Origin: Prevotella sp. UBA2711
Lineage (GTDB): Bacteria > Bacteroidota > Bacteroidia > Bacteroidales > Bacteroidaceae
DNA: 64,000 nucleotides
Assembly (NCBI GenBank): GCA_002354095.1
Contig: DEKX01000043.1
Location: 1-64,000 of the forward strand
Reading direction: 5' to 3'
The position numbers were made by a program, and so were the translations under genes. Shown piece after piece: positions 24,301 through 32,463 of this stretch (the stretch's first letter is position 1; each line of letters opens with the position of its first letter). Under the pieces are notes generated by a model. It was not told where the DNA came from and did no database searches. It saw only the letters and a program-made list of their open reading frames with translations.

Positions 24301-24733
24301 CACCCTCGACAGCTGAGAACCAGAACGTGTCGCTGAAGGTGTAGATAAGGGCACCTACCATGGCAGAACCCTCAATGGCAATGAGCTTCCAGAGGGTGAG
24401 ATCGCTCCAGTCCTTGACGAGCAGTCGGCGCACCAAGTGCGAGATGCTCCAGAACAGGAACAGAATGGTGGCTGCCGACAGCAGTGCACTCATGATGTTC
24501 ACCATCTTAGCTACCTGCGTGGGGTCGCTGGTAAACTGCGAAAACAAATTGGCGGTAAGCATGAAGAACGGCGCACCGGGTGGGTGACCGATTTCCAGTT
24601 TATAACCTGTAGAGATAAATTCCGGACAGTCCCAGAACGAGGCTGTAGGCTCAATTGTAGAGCAATATACAAAGGCCGCAATCAGGAAACTGACCCACCC
24701 GAAGATATTGTCTACCAGTCTGAATTGTTTCAT
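21344..24733 (-). CDS. DUF2723 membrane protein (GT-C type O-glycosyltransferase-like)
   Basis: This very large (1129 residues) inner-membrane protein starts IFGWVSFLIAAFVYCSTIEPTAS and has FWDCPEFISTGYKLEIGHPP, a GT-C-like loop motif with acidic residues between the first membrane helices. About ten or more membrane segments occupy residues 10-380 and 590-720. A soluble part of about 400 residues follows, including CRDFGQNYLMSLQDEGNP and a TPR-like C-terminus. DUF2723 proteins are related to protein O-mannosyltransferases and are implicated in Bacteroidota general O-glycosylation. The exact sugar is not known. It is probably cotranscribed with the deacetylase. Confidence 0.88.
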   Translation of the reverse strand: MKQFRLVDNIFGWVSFLIAAFVYCSTIEPTASFWDCPEFISTGYKLEIGHPPGAPFFMLTANLFSQFTSDPTQVAKMVNIMSALLSAATILFLFWSISHLVRRLLVKDWSDLTLWKLIAIEGSAMVGALIYTFSDTFWFSAVEGEVYAYSSAFTAVVFWLILKWEDHADEPHSDRWLVLIMYMTGLSIGVHLLNLLCLPAIVLVYYYRKFPQAQPRKDLYGSLIALGISIVILAAVLYGVVPGIVQVGGWFELLFVNVLGCPFNTGEIVYIFLLIGITIWAIYETHRDVSAKKQNIAFLLSVAMLGIPFYGHGWSSVIIGIVVLAVLWFVLQYKVTAKGQQPKALVTARIKNTSLLCMLMLMIGYSSYALIVIRSSANPPMDQNSPEDIFTLGEYLGREQYGQRPLFYGQAYTSQVALEKDGDYCRPVMKKGAPVWERKEKASPDEKDSYFISRNKDEYQYAQNMFFPRMYSSSHRAAYESWMGGTIDGHEEMYDRCGEMVSVKIPSQLENIRFFLSYQCNFMYWRYFMWNFAGRQNDIQGNGELEHGNWLSGFDWFDNMRLGDQSTLPDELKNNKGHNVFYCLPLLLGLIGLFWQSWYTRRSKDENGKVKEEPVGIRQFWVVFFLFFMTGLAIVIYLNQTPMQPRERDYAYAGSFYAFAIWCGMGVAALIDLISRKLKGNMVVVAGLVALVCLAVPVQMASQTWDDHDRSGRYTCRDFGQNYLMSLQDEGNPIIFTNGDNDTFPLWYNQDVEGVRTDARVCNLSYLQTDWYIDQMRRPAYDSPSVPISWKRIEYCSGTNEYVPIESSMKQAVLDLYKEHPEEAREQFGDDPFELKNILKYWVRSKSSDLHVIPTDVIYMTIDKEAVRRSGMMMATDSIPDRMTISLKGKTALYKGDLMILEMLAECNWERPIYVAVSVGDENYINLGDNTITEGLAYRITPFTTNQEGAKNFDTKRTYDNVMHRFKFGGANTKGVYLDETVMRMCYTHRRIMARLAVQLISENKNKEATEVLKYAEKMLPAYNIPHNYTSGSLDMARAWAAMGNKQEAMKLIDQLWKNSIQYATWYINLDGQQFALSEDSCYMHIYILNQLLQLGETIDENWGSKKGEVLNKILDAFQAKGGQLGSEG

Positions 24734-24779
24734 TATAATAATAGCTATTTATTTTCTAACCTGCAAAGGTAAGCAATTT

Positions 24780-24807
24780 AGTGAAAAGTGAAGAGTGAAG
24801 AGGGAAG
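24780..24807. repeat. Heptanucleotide repeat (AGTGAAG) x4
   Basis: Four tandem 7-mers lie upstream of the DUF2723 gene: AGTGAAA, AGTGAAG, AGTGAAG and AGGGAAG. Confidence 0.75.
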
Positions 24808-24846
24808 AATTTACTTTCGCCTTACTTTTTTTATAACTTTTTAAGT

Positions 24847-25299
24847 CTATATGAAGATTTGAGCGCCATAGATAAGGATGACATAGCGCAGGAATTTGCC
24901 AATCGTGATGCTGGTAATGGAGATGGGAATGTTGGCTCGCATGAGTCCTAAGGCAATGGTGATAGCACTTCCCAGTACGGGCAGGAAGGCGAAAAAGCCC
25001 ATCCAGGCGCCCCGCCCGCCCATAAACCGAATGGCTTTGTCCATTTTCTCCTTGCTCACGTGCAGGTATTTCTCTATCCACTCCACTTTACCCATGTGTC
25101 CGACGAAGAAATTGAACATACTGCCCAGCACGTTACCGATGGTGCCGTACACAACGAGTCCCCAGGGGTCCAGTCCGGCTGCCATCAGTCCCATCATGAC
25201 CGCTTCGCTGGAAAAAGGGAAAAACGACCCGGCAATAAATGCCGTGATGAGCATTCCCCAATACCCGTAGCTGATCAGAATATCGGTGATGACATCCAT
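24847..25299 (-). CDS. VTT-domain (DedA/YqaA-like) membrane protein
   Basis: This 150-residue inner-membrane protein has a VTT-type core: GYWGMLITAFIAGSFFPFSSE at the start, then GTIGNVLGSMFNFFVG and the Arg-containing MGGRGAWMGFFAFLPVLGS region, then GKFLRYVILIYG. These match the short YqaA branch of the DedA superfamily. Members of that superfamily move undecaprenyl phosphate or other lipids across the membrane; for YqaA proteins the substrate is not settled. It overlaps the upstream gene by 25 bases in another frame, so expression is coupled. Confidence 0.85.
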   Translation of the reverse strand: MDVITDILISYGYWGMLITAFIAGSFFPFSSEAVMMGLMAAGLDPWGLVVYGTIGNVLGSMFNFFVGHMGKVEWIEKYLHVSKEKMDKAIRFMGGRGAWMGFFAFLPVLGSAITIALGLMRANIPISITSITIGKFLRYVILIYGAQIFI

Positions 25300-26213
25300 A
25301 TATTATAGGCTGTAAAAGTCAATATGGCGACGCACGAAACGATGAACGTGATGTTCGACACTCGCGAGTTGGAGAGCGTAAAGAAGTGTGCTATCAGGGG
25401 GGCCGTGTTCACGATAGCCAGTTGCATGAGTGGGTCGTAGTACTGTGGCTGTAGGAAAATCAGGAAAAGAACCACCACATCCATTCTGATGAACAGTCCG
25501 TAGAGCATACGGATGCGGTATTTATCGAGAAAACTGTTTTGCCAGAAGTGTATCGTACTGATAGTGCCCAGAACAATCAATACGGCAATGGAAATTTTCT
25601 GACTTCCCGTCAATACCGAAAGGTTGAAAGGCGTGTGCAAGTCTGCCAGCGGTAGGAAATGGTCATAGATGAACTGTAAGTCCTGCTGAAAGACTCCCCA
25701 GCAGAAGGCTACCAGATAGGGCAGGGCAACGCCGATGACCGATGCCAGAAATGTGCGCCACGACAGTGATTGGAGGTTGGTCATCATGAGCCCCCATAGC
25801 ACGGGTAACAGGAAGAGCACATGAACCGAAGCCAACGAAGCCAGTCCGAAACAGAGGAATCCATAGAAGGTGATGCCTGGCGCGTTCTGATCCTGATAGG
25901 AACTGAACAGTGTCAGATAGGTTGCAATGAAGAACATCTGGGTCATGCCTCCTTCTACCGATGGGAACAGGTAGCAGACCATGCACGACAGCACCAAAAA
26001 CATGCAGGATACCATGCGTGAGTAAATACGGAGCAGTGCATTGATGCTGTTCAGTTGAAGCATCAGGAATGTGGAGACCGCCATACAGCCTGCCTGTACC
26101 CACATAGACTTCTGTAACAGTCCGCATAATAACCAGCAAAGACAGGCATACACCACCACTGCGGGTAGTGTAAGTCTGCTTTCTGATAGCTTGTTCTGTA
26201 GTCGCTTCTTCAA
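25275..26213 (-). CDS. Conserved multi-pass membrane protein
   Basis: This 312-residue protein has about ten hydrophobic segments and few charged loops. It starts KKRLQNKLSESRLTLPAVVV, and its longer loop contains FSSYQDQNAPGITFYG. No enzymatic motif or known transporter signature is visible. It lies between purD (12 bases upstream) and the VTT gene (25-base overlap), in a leftward operon. I recall similar Bacteroidota-only membrane proteins next to purD but cannot name the family with confidence. Function is unknown, and a glycan or lipid role is only a guess from its neighbours. Confidence 0.75.
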   Translation of the reverse strand: MKKRLQNKLSESRLTLPAVVVYACLCWLLCGLLQKSMWVQAGCMAVSTFLMLQLNSINALLRIYSRMVSCMFLVLSCMVCYLFPSVEGGMTQMFFIATYLTLFSSYQDQNAPGITFYGFLCFGLASLASVHVLFLLPVLWGLMMTNLQSLSWRTFLASVIGVALPYLVAFCWGVFQQDLQFIYDHFLPLADLHTPFNLSVLTGSQKISIAVLIVLGTISTIHFWQNSFLDKYRIRMLYGLFIRMDVVVLFLIFLQPQYYDPLMQLAIVNTAPLIAHFFTLSNSRVSNITFIVSCVAILTFTAYNIWMSSPIF

Positions 26214-26225
26214 AACCGATAGTTT

Positions 26226-27494
26226 TTAAAGGTCTGCACCGATGTCACGACGGAAATACTTGTCGGTAAACTGTATCTTCTGGGCTTCTTCAAACGATTT
26301 CTGCAGGGCTTCCGCCTTGTCTTTACCATACGACGATACTGCGATTACGCGTCCGCCGTTGGTGACTACCTGTCCGTCTTTCGTGGTGGTACCTGCATGG
26401 AAAACGATGCTGCCCTCCACCTGCTCGATACCGCTGATGGGGTAGCCCTTCTTGTATTCCTGCGGATAACCGCCGCTAACCAGCATCACACAAACGGCTG
26501 CACGGGGATCGAACTCAATAGTGTGCTGGTCCAGATGGCCGTCAGCCACACCCTCAAAGAGGTCCACGATATCGCTCTTCAGGCGCAGCATGACGCTCTC
26601 CGTCTCCGGGTCGCCCATACGGCAGTTGTATTCAATCACCATAGGCTCGCCCTTCACATTAATCAATCCGAAGAAGATGAAGCCCTTATACAGAATACCC
26701 TCCGCCTTCAGTCCTTCAACCGTAGGACGGATAATGCGGTCTTCTACCTTCTTCATCCATTCCTTAGTGGCAAAAAGCACAGGGGTCACCGAACCCATAC
26801 CACCGGTATTCAGGCCCGTGTCGTGTTCGCCGATGCGCTTATAGTCCTTGGCTTCAGGCAGAATCTTATAATGGTCACCGTCGGTCAGCACGAAGACACT
26901 GCACTCGATACCGCTTAGGAACTCCTCAATCACTACACGTGACGAGGCATTGCCAAACATTCCGCCCAGCATTTCCTGCAACTCCTTCTTAGCCTCGTCG
27001 AGGGTTGGCAGAATCAATACACCCTTACCGGCGCACAGTCCGTCAGCTTTCAGCACGTAGGGGGCTTCCAGGGTTTCCAAGAAGGCTAAACCTTCCTGCA
27101 GGTGTTCACCGTCGAAGGTCTCATAGCGGGCAGTAGGAATCTGGTGGCGCTGCATAAAGGCTTTGGCAAAATCTTTCGAGCCTTCCAGTACGGCACCAGC
27201 CTTCGTCGGACCAATCACGGGAATATCCTTGGTACGCGGGTCTGCCTTCATGTCGTCGTAAATACCTTTCACCAGTGGGTCTTCAGGGCCCACTACCACC
27301 ATACCGACCTGCTGATCGACACAGAACTGTTTGATGGCTTCGAAGTCGTCAGCCTTCATTGGCACATTCTCGCCGCAGTTGCTTGTTCCGGCATTACCTG
27401 GGGCAATATACAGTTTCTCACATTTCTCACTCTGAGCAATTTTCCAAGCCAGTGCGTGCTCACGTCCGCCACTGCCTAACAATAATATCTTCAT
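26226..27494 (-). CDS. purD: Phosphoribosylamine-glycine ligase
   Basis: This 422-residue ATP-grasp enzyme performs the second step of purine synthesis, joining glycine to phosphoribosylamine. The start is taken at 27494, giving MKILLLGSGGREHALAWK, the family's usual first residues; an upstream ATG would add only six residues. Visible motifs are GPEDPLVKGIYDD, APYVLKADGLCAGKGVLI (ATP-grasp), NCRMGDPETESVMLRL (metal site) and AVCVMLVSGGYPQEYKKG. Heptanucleotide repeats separate it from serB upstream. It is coupled to membrane genes downstream. Confidence 0.96.
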   Translation of the reverse strand: MKILLLGSGGREHALAWKIAQSEKCEKLYIAPGNAGTSNCGENVPMKADDFEAIKQFCVDQQVGMVVVGPEDPLVKGIYDDMKADPRTKDIPVIGPTKAGAVLEGSKDFAKAFMQRHQIPTARYETFDGEHLQEGLAFLETLEAPYVLKADGLCAGKGVLILPTLDEAKKELQEMLGGMFGNASSRVVIEEFLSGIECSVFVLTDGDHYKILPEAKDYKRIGEHDTGLNTGGMGSVTPVLFATKEWMKKVEDRIIRPTVEGLKAEGILYKGFIFFGLINVKGEPMVIEYNCRMGDPETESVMLRLKSDIVDLFEGVADGHLDQHTIEFDPRAAVCVMLVSGGYPQEYKKGYPISGIEQVEGSIVFHAGTTTKDGQVVTNGGRVIAVSSYGKDKAEALQKSFEEAQKIQFTDKYFRRDIGADL

Positions 27495-27510
27495 ATCTTT
27501 TCTAATTATC

Positions 27511-27538
27511 AACTTTCAACTCTCAACTCTCAACTCTC
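27511..27538. repeat. Heptanucleotide repeat (AACTCTC) x4 at the serB stop
   Basis: AACTTTC followed by three exact AACTCTC units. The last unit supplies two of the three bases of the serB TGA stop. Confidence 0.85.
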
Positions 27539-28766
27539 AAAGTCTTCCCTGTTCTCCGAGGTAGGAATCCTTGAATCCCAGGAAGTAGAGCACACCGTCC
27601 AGTCCGATGGTATTGATGCTCTGTTCGGCATTAGCCACCACACGGGGCTTCGCATGGAAAGCGATGCCCAGTCCGGCTTCCGAAATCATCGGTAAGTCGT
27701 TGGCCCCGTCGCCCACGGCAATGGTCTGTGCCAGATTCACCTTCTCCACCTGCGCAATCAGTTTCAGCAGTTCGGCTTTCCGGTGTCCGTCCACTATCTC
27801 GCCCACGTAGCGACCTGTCAGTTTGCCGTCCTCGCCAATCTCCAGTTCGTTGGCATAGACGTAGTCGATACCGTACTTACGCTGTAGGTATTCACCGAAA
27901 TAGGTGAATCCGCCCGACAGGATGGCAATCTTATAGCCACAAGTCTTCAGAATACTCATCAGTCGGTCCACACCCTCCGTGATGGGCAGGTGTTCGGCTA
28001 TGTCCTTCATCACACTGACGTCCAGTCCCTTCAGCAACGCCACTCTCCGTGTAAAACTCTCCTTGAAGTCTATCTCGCCACGCATGGCGCTTTCCGTGAT
28101 GGCGCGTACCTCTGCGCCCACACCGTTGCGCTCAGCCAGTTCGTCGATACACTCCGTCTGGATGAGTGTAGAGTCCATATCGAAACAAATCAGGCGTCGC
28201 ATTCTGCGGAACATATCGTCGCGCTGGAACGAGAAGTCAATACCCATTTCTGCCGACAGCTTCAGCAGTTTCGACTGCATGTCCTGTCTGTTGACGGGTT
28301 CGCCACGCAGTGAGAACTGAATGCAGGCACGCGTGTGCTTGTCGAGCTGTTTGATGCTCTTGCGACCGGTAAGTCGCAGAATCGAGTCGATATTCAGTCC
28401 CTGGTCGGCAATGATACGGGTGGCAGCCGCTATCTGGCGTGCTTCCAACTGCCGTCCCATCACCATCAGGATATATCGGTTCTTGCCCTGGTGTCCTACC
28501 CAGTCTTCATATTCATCGTCGCTGATGGGCGAGAAACCGATGTTCACCCCCAGTTCGGTGGCTTTGAAGAGCAGTTCCTTCATAGCCAGTCCCGATTTCA
28601 TCTCGTCGATACGAATCAATATACCCAGCGACAGGGTAGAGTGGATGTCAGCCTGACCAATATCCAGTATCTGGGCATCATATTGGGCAAGAATCGCCAT
28701 CACCGATGCTGTCAGTCCCGGACGGTCCTGTCCTGTAATACGTACTAATATCTGTTCTTCTTTCAT
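27537..28766 (-). CDS. serB: Phosphoserine phosphatase with tandem ACT domains
   Basis: This 409-residue protein has two N-terminal ACT-type regulatory domains (starting VRITGQDRPGLTASVM and YILMVMGRQLEARQI). The HAD phosphatase follows: CFDMDSTLIQTE (nucleophile D196, acid D198), ILSGGFTYFGEYL and VGDGANDLPMISEAGLG. It makes serine from phosphoserine and is probably feedback-controlled by serine through the ACT domains. It overlaps the DPP gene stop by 4 bases, so the two are translationally coupled. The stop codon falls in the heptanucleotide repeat, so the C-terminus may have been reset by repeat insertion. Confidence 0.95.
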   Translation of the reverse strand: MKEEQILVRITGQDRPGLTASVMAILAQYDAQILDIGQADIHSTLSLGILIRIDEMKSGLAMKELLFKATELGVNIGFSPISDDEYEDWVGHQGKNRYILMVMGRQLEARQIAAATRIIADQGLNIDSILRLTGRKSIKQLDKHTRACIQFSLRGEPVNRQDMQSKLLKLSAEMGIDFSFQRDDMFRRMRRLICFDMDSTLIQTECIDELAERNGVGAEVRAITESAMRGEIDFKESFTRRVALLKGLDVSVMKDIAEHLPITEGVDRLMSILKTCGYKIAILSGGFTYFGEYLQRKYGIDYVYANELEIGEDGKLTGRYVGEIVDGHRKAELLKLIAQVEKVNLAQTIAVGDGANDLPMISEAGLGIAFHAKPRVVANAEQSINTIGLDGVLYFLGFKDSYLGEQGRL

Positions 28767-30922
28767 TTCAAATAGTCTTCAAAGTATTGGGTGATACGTT
28801 CATGCAGATGAACACTGGCGTGACCTTGCATATTATGGAGTTCGCCAGGGTACACAAAGAAGTCGGGCTGTGTGCCAGCCTCGATACAGGCTTTTAGGAA
28901 TGACAGACAGTTCTGCAGCACTACGGTGTCGTCGTTATAGCCCGAAATAATCTGGAGCTTTCCTTTTAGGTTCTTAGCCTTCGACAGCAACGATGTCTTC
29001 TCGTAGCCTTCTGGGTTGGCCTGCGGGGTGTCCATATAGCGTTCGCCATACATCACCTCATACCATTTCCAATCAATGACGGGACCGCCGGCTACTCCCA
29101 CTTTAAACACATCGGGATAGTTGGTTATCAGCGAAATGGTCATGAAACCGCCGAACGACCACCCGTGGACACCGATTCTGTCGGTGTCAATGTAGGGTAG
29201 GGTACGCAGATAGTCCACGCCCTTCATCTGGTCCTGCATTTCTATTTGTCCCAGCTGACGGAAAGTGGCCTGTTCAAAGTCGCGCCCTCTGTTCTCCGAA
29301 CCGCGGTTGTCGAGAACAAAGATGATGTAGCCCTTTTGTGCCATGTATGTTTCCCACGACCTGCTGTACCAATGCCACGATGCCTCAATGTTGTGGGCAT
29401 GTGGTCCGCCATAGACATAGACGACGGTTGGGTATTTCTTGGCAGGGTCGAAGTCGTGCGGCTTTACCATGCGGTAGTACAGGTCGGTCATGCCGTCAGC
29501 CGCCTTCAGCTGTCCACACTCGAAGATGGGTTGCTGGTAACCGTCCCATGGGTCGCTGGCGGTTAAGAGGCGGGTTCTGGCGGCAGAACCGCCAGACGCA
29601 GTGGAAATCAGGTCAATACAGCGAGGGGTGGTGGGATTGCTCCAATTGTCAACGAGGAAAGCACCCGTCTCCGAGAGCGAACCTCTATGCACACCGTCCG
29701 TATTCACCAGTTCCCGTATCTTGCCGTCTTTGATGCTGACTGCGTATAGCCAGCGGTGTAAGGGGTGATATTTGTTGGCGGCTATGATGATGCTCTTCTG
29801 CTTCGTGTTGAAGCCCAGCACCTCCTGTACTACCCACGGACCGCTGGTCAACTGCTTGATCAGTTTCCCGTCCTTGCTGTAAAGATACAGATGGTTGTAG
29901 CCGTCGCGCTGACTTTGAAGAATGAATTTCCCGTTGTCCCAAGGCAGAAACTGGATGGGGTGCAACGGTTCTACGTATTTGTCGTGAGTCTCGCGATCCA
30001 GTTCAGCCAAGCGGTTACCCGTTGCCGCATCATAGCTCACCAATCGGCAGTCGTTCTGGTCGCGATTGAGCTCAAATAGGTAGATGGTCTTGCTGTCGGG
30101 ACCCCATGCGATGTTGGTGAGGTAGGGGACGGAGGTGGCAATGGAATCGCCGCTTACGGAACCGTTTGGGGTGTTGAGATAGGTCGTTTGGCCCGTGGTG
30201 AGGTCATACACGCCTACGGTCACGTGATGGGTGTTTCCGCCAGCCATCGGGTATTTATCGGGTTTGCAGGTAGCAATACGCGTGTCGATATCTACCTGCG
30301 GATAGTCTGTCACCTTACTCTGGTCCATGCGGTAGAAAGCCAGTTTCTTGCCGTCGGGGCTCCAGAAGGTACCGGTTGTAATGCCGAATTCATTTCTGTG
30401 TACGGCTGAACCGTACACCACACTGGGCGAGCCGTCGGTGGTGAGTTGGTGCTCCTTGTTATCGGCATCCCTCACGTACAGTTGGTTGTCTTTCACATAG
30501 GCTACAGCCCTCGATGCCTTGTTCCAGTCGGTTGCTGTCTCGCCCTCGCAACTCTGTGTCCATACCGTCTTCTTGGTTTCCCAGTTGTATAGAATACGTT
30601 GCTTACTGTTTTTTAGAAGTACCATCGGTTGGTCAGCGTACGGATATTCGGCATAATAGGCGGTGTACCATCCGTCGCCGATGTCTTTCAGTTGGAACAC
30701 GCGTTTCCTGTTCCCTTTGGCGTCCATCGTTCCGCCCTCGTCGGCATCCAGATACATCAGTTGGTCGCCCCACCACGTGAACCATTGGTTCTCGGGTTGG
30801 AAGTGGCGGGCATTCGTCCCTCCGTAATTCAGATCTTCCAGTGTAAAGAGCTTTTCCTGTGCCGTCATAGGGAGAAAAAGAGTTAAAAGGATAGATACAA
30901 GGAGGGTCTTAATCTTCGTCAT
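28763..30922 (-). CDS. Dipeptidyl-peptidase IV-type S9 protease, secreted
   Basis: This protein has 719 residues from the start chosen at 30922 (MTKIKTLLVSILLTLFLPM, a signal peptide). A longer frame to 31123 is only read-through of the methyltransferase gene. An eight-bladed N-terminal propeller includes GTFWSPDGKKLAFYRMDQS. The catalytic domain follows: GWSFGGFMT (S589), YNDDTV (Asp) and HNMQGHASVHL (His). It cleaves X-Pro or X-Ala dipeptides in the periplasm. A palindromic block at 29573-29596 encodes a short insert, TASGGSAARTRL. It overlaps serB downstream and the methyltransferase upstream. Confidence 0.93.
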   Translation of the reverse strand: MTKIKTLLVSILLTLFLPMTAQEKLFTLEDLNYGGTNARHFQPENQWFTWWGDQLMYLDADEGGTMDAKGNRKRVFQLKDIGDGWYTAYYAEYPYADQPMVLLKNSKQRILYNWETKKTVWTQSCEGETATDWNKASRAVAYVKDNQLYVRDADNKEHQLTTDGSPSVVYGSAVHRNEFGITTGTFWSPDGKKLAFYRMDQSKVTDYPQVDIDTRIATCKPDKYPMAGGNTHHVTVGVYDLTTGQTTYLNTPNGSVSGDSIATSVPYLTNIAWGPDSKTIYLFELNRDQNDCRLVSYDAATGNRLAELDRETHDKYVEPLHPIQFLPWDNGKFILQSQRDGYNHLYLYSKDGKLIKQLTSGPWVVQEVLGFNTKQKSIIIAANKYHPLHRWLYAVSIKDGKIRELVNTDGVHRGSLSETGAFLVDNWSNPTTPRCIDLISTASGGSAARTRLLTASDPWDGYQQPIFECGQLKAADGMTDLYYRMVKPHDFDPAKKYPTVVYVYGGPHAHNIEASWHWYSRSWETYMAQKGYIIFVLDNRGSENRGRDFEQATFRQLGQIEMQDQMKGVDYLRTLPYIDTDRIGVHGWSFGGFMTISLITNYPDVFKVGVAGGPVIDWKWYEVMYGERYMDTPQANPEGYEKTSLLSKAKNLKGKLQIISGYNDDTVVLQNCLSFLKACIEAGTQPDFFVYPGELHNMQGHASVHLHERITQYFEDYLK
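29573..29596. repeat. Palindromic insert inside the DPP-IV gene
   Basis: Two nested inverted repeats occupy the block: a 7-bp stem (29573-29579 with 29584-29590) and an 8-bp stem TCTGGCGG/CCGCCAGA (29576-29583 with 29589-29596). It encodes a loop between propeller and hydrolase domain. Confidence 0.6.
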
Positions 30923-32342
30923 TGTCAAATCTCCTTTTCTTGAATGGTTTCTTGGAATCCCTCGGTTTTCTGGCATCCCTTGAATATCTGGATTCTCTTG
31001 TCTCTCTGGCATCCTTGGGCTTTCTGGGCTCTTTAGACTTTTTCTCCAGCGAACGGAAGGTGAAGTTGCGGATGTCAGCCTCTTCGTTCTCCTCCTGTTC
31101 CTCCAGTCGCTTCTTGAATTCACGGTTTTGCTTGAACCGGCGTTTCTCCGCCATTTGGCGCTTCTCCTCTTCCGTCTTCACCGTGCCGCCTTCTTCGCGG
31201 AAAACACGCATCTTGCCGTCGAACATCTGGTATTTGCGGAATTCGCACTCCAGACTGCCGTTATACAGGGGTATCTTGATAGAAGGCTTCAGTCCTATCT
31301 GGTCGAAACACTCCTCACGATAGCTCAGAATCCAGGCGTCGTTGCCTGTAAACTGATGCTTCAGTCGTTCACCGATCATCTTGTAAGTACCCAGCAGGTC
31401 GGGTGTCGAAATGCGCTCGCCGTATGGCGGGTTCATCACGATGACGCTCTTCTGCTGAGGCTGCACGAAGTTCTTGAAGTCGCGCTCCTCAACCGTGATG
31501 TCGCTGGTCAATCCTGCCGCACGCACATTCAGACGGGCGGTATTCACAGCCTTCACGTCGATGTCGTAGCCGTAGATGTGGTGGTTGAACTCCCGTTCCT
31601 GCGAATCGTCATTATAGATATTATCGAACAGGTCGCGGTCGAAGTCCTTCCACTTCTCGAAGGCAAACTCCTTGCGGAACAGTCCCGGAGCCATATTGCG
31701 GGCTATCAGGGCAGCCTCGATGAGCAACGTGCCGCTACCGCACATCGGGTCGATGAAGTCGGTCTCACCATGCCATCCCGTCATGAGAATCATACCGGCT
31801 GCCAGCACTTCGTTGAGCGGAGCCTCCACCGACTCCTGTCGGTAGCCGCGACGGTGCAGCGATTCGCCGCTGGAGTCCAGCGAGAGTGTGCACCTGTCTT
31901 CCGCTACGTGGATGTTCAGACGGATGTCAGGGTTCGTTACTGAGATATTCGGACGCTTGCCCGTTTTTTCACGGAACTGGTCAACAATAGCATCCTTCAC
32001 CTTATAAGCCACGAACTTCGAATGGCGGAATTCTTCGGAGAACACCACACTGTCAACGGCAAACGTTGTGTCCAAATCCAGATACTGGGTCCAGTCCACC
32101 GTCTTCACTCCTTCATAGACATCGTCAGCCGACTGCGCCTTGAAGTGCTTGATGGGTTTTAAGATACGGATGGCAGTATGCAACTGGAAATTGGCGCGAT
32201 ACATCATTTCCTGATTACCAGTGAAGGAAACCATGCGTCGCCCTATCTGTACATTCTCAGCGCCCAGTTGCGTCAGTTCTTTCGCCAAAACAGGCTCAAG
32301 GCCCATGAAGGTCTTGGCGATGAGTTCAAAATCTTGTGTCAT
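30909..32342 (-). CDS. THUMP-domain class I RNA methyltransferase (RlmL/Trm14-like)
   Basis: This protein has 477 residues from the ATG at 32342 (MTQDFELIAKTFMGLEPVLAK). The longer frame upstream is non-coding, because it crosses this gene's promoter. A THUMP domain comes first (residues about 50-150), then the methyltransferase core with FIDPMCGSGTLLIEAALIA (SAM site) and VIVMNPPYGERIS (the N-P-P-Y motif for N2-guanine methylation). The last 80 residues are a very charged Lys/Arg/Glu tail (EPRKPKDARETRESRYS and similar), unusual for the family and probably an RNA-binding tail. It overlaps the DPP gene start by 14 bases. Confidence 0.9.
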   Translation of the reverse strand: MTQDFELIAKTFMGLEPVLAKELTQLGAENVQIGRRMVSFTGNQEMMYRANFQLHTAIRILKPIKHFKAQSADDVYEGVKTVDWTQYLDLDTTFAVDSVVFSEEFRHSKFVAYKVKDAIVDQFREKTGKRPNISVTNPDIRLNIHVAEDRCTLSLDSSGESLHRRGYRQESVEAPLNEVLAAGMILMTGWHGETDFIDPMCGSGTLLIEAALIARNMAPGLFRKEFAFEKWKDFDRDLFDNIYNDDSQEREFNHHIYGYDIDVKAVNTARLNVRAAGLTSDITVEERDFKNFVQPQQKSVIVMNPPYGERISTPDLLGTYKMIGERLKHQFTGNDAWILSYREECFDQIGLKPSIKIPLYNGSLECEFRKYQMFDGKMRVFREEGGTVKTEEEKRQMAEKRRFKQNREFKKRLEEQEENEEADIRNFTFRSLEKKSKEPRKPKDARETRESRYSRDARKPRDSKKPFKKRRFDNDED

Positions 32343-32365
32343 GATGTATTTATATAAATATGGTG

Positions 32366-32396
32366 CAAAGATACGATTTAATAGGCAATTAACAAA
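32366..32396 (-). promoter_or_regulatory. Promoter of the THUMP methyltransferase operon
   Basis: Minus-strand TTTG (32396-32393), 19 bases, then TATCTTTG (32373-32366). Confidence 0.65.
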
Positions 32397-32463
32397 ATAA
32401 ATCGCTTTTTTTTTCATTATTCTGAATCTTTTATGTAATTTTGTCGGCTGACAGACGAGTAAA

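Noticed and set aside
27495..27512. Six extra residues at the purD start
   Set aside because: The conserved PurD N-terminus begins MKILLLGSG at 27494, and the added residues are not seen in the family.
30923..31123. Sixty-seven extra N-terminal residues on the DPP-IV frame
   Set aside because: The signal peptide begins at the ATG at 30922. The extra part is only the charged tail of the methyltransferase gene read in another frame.
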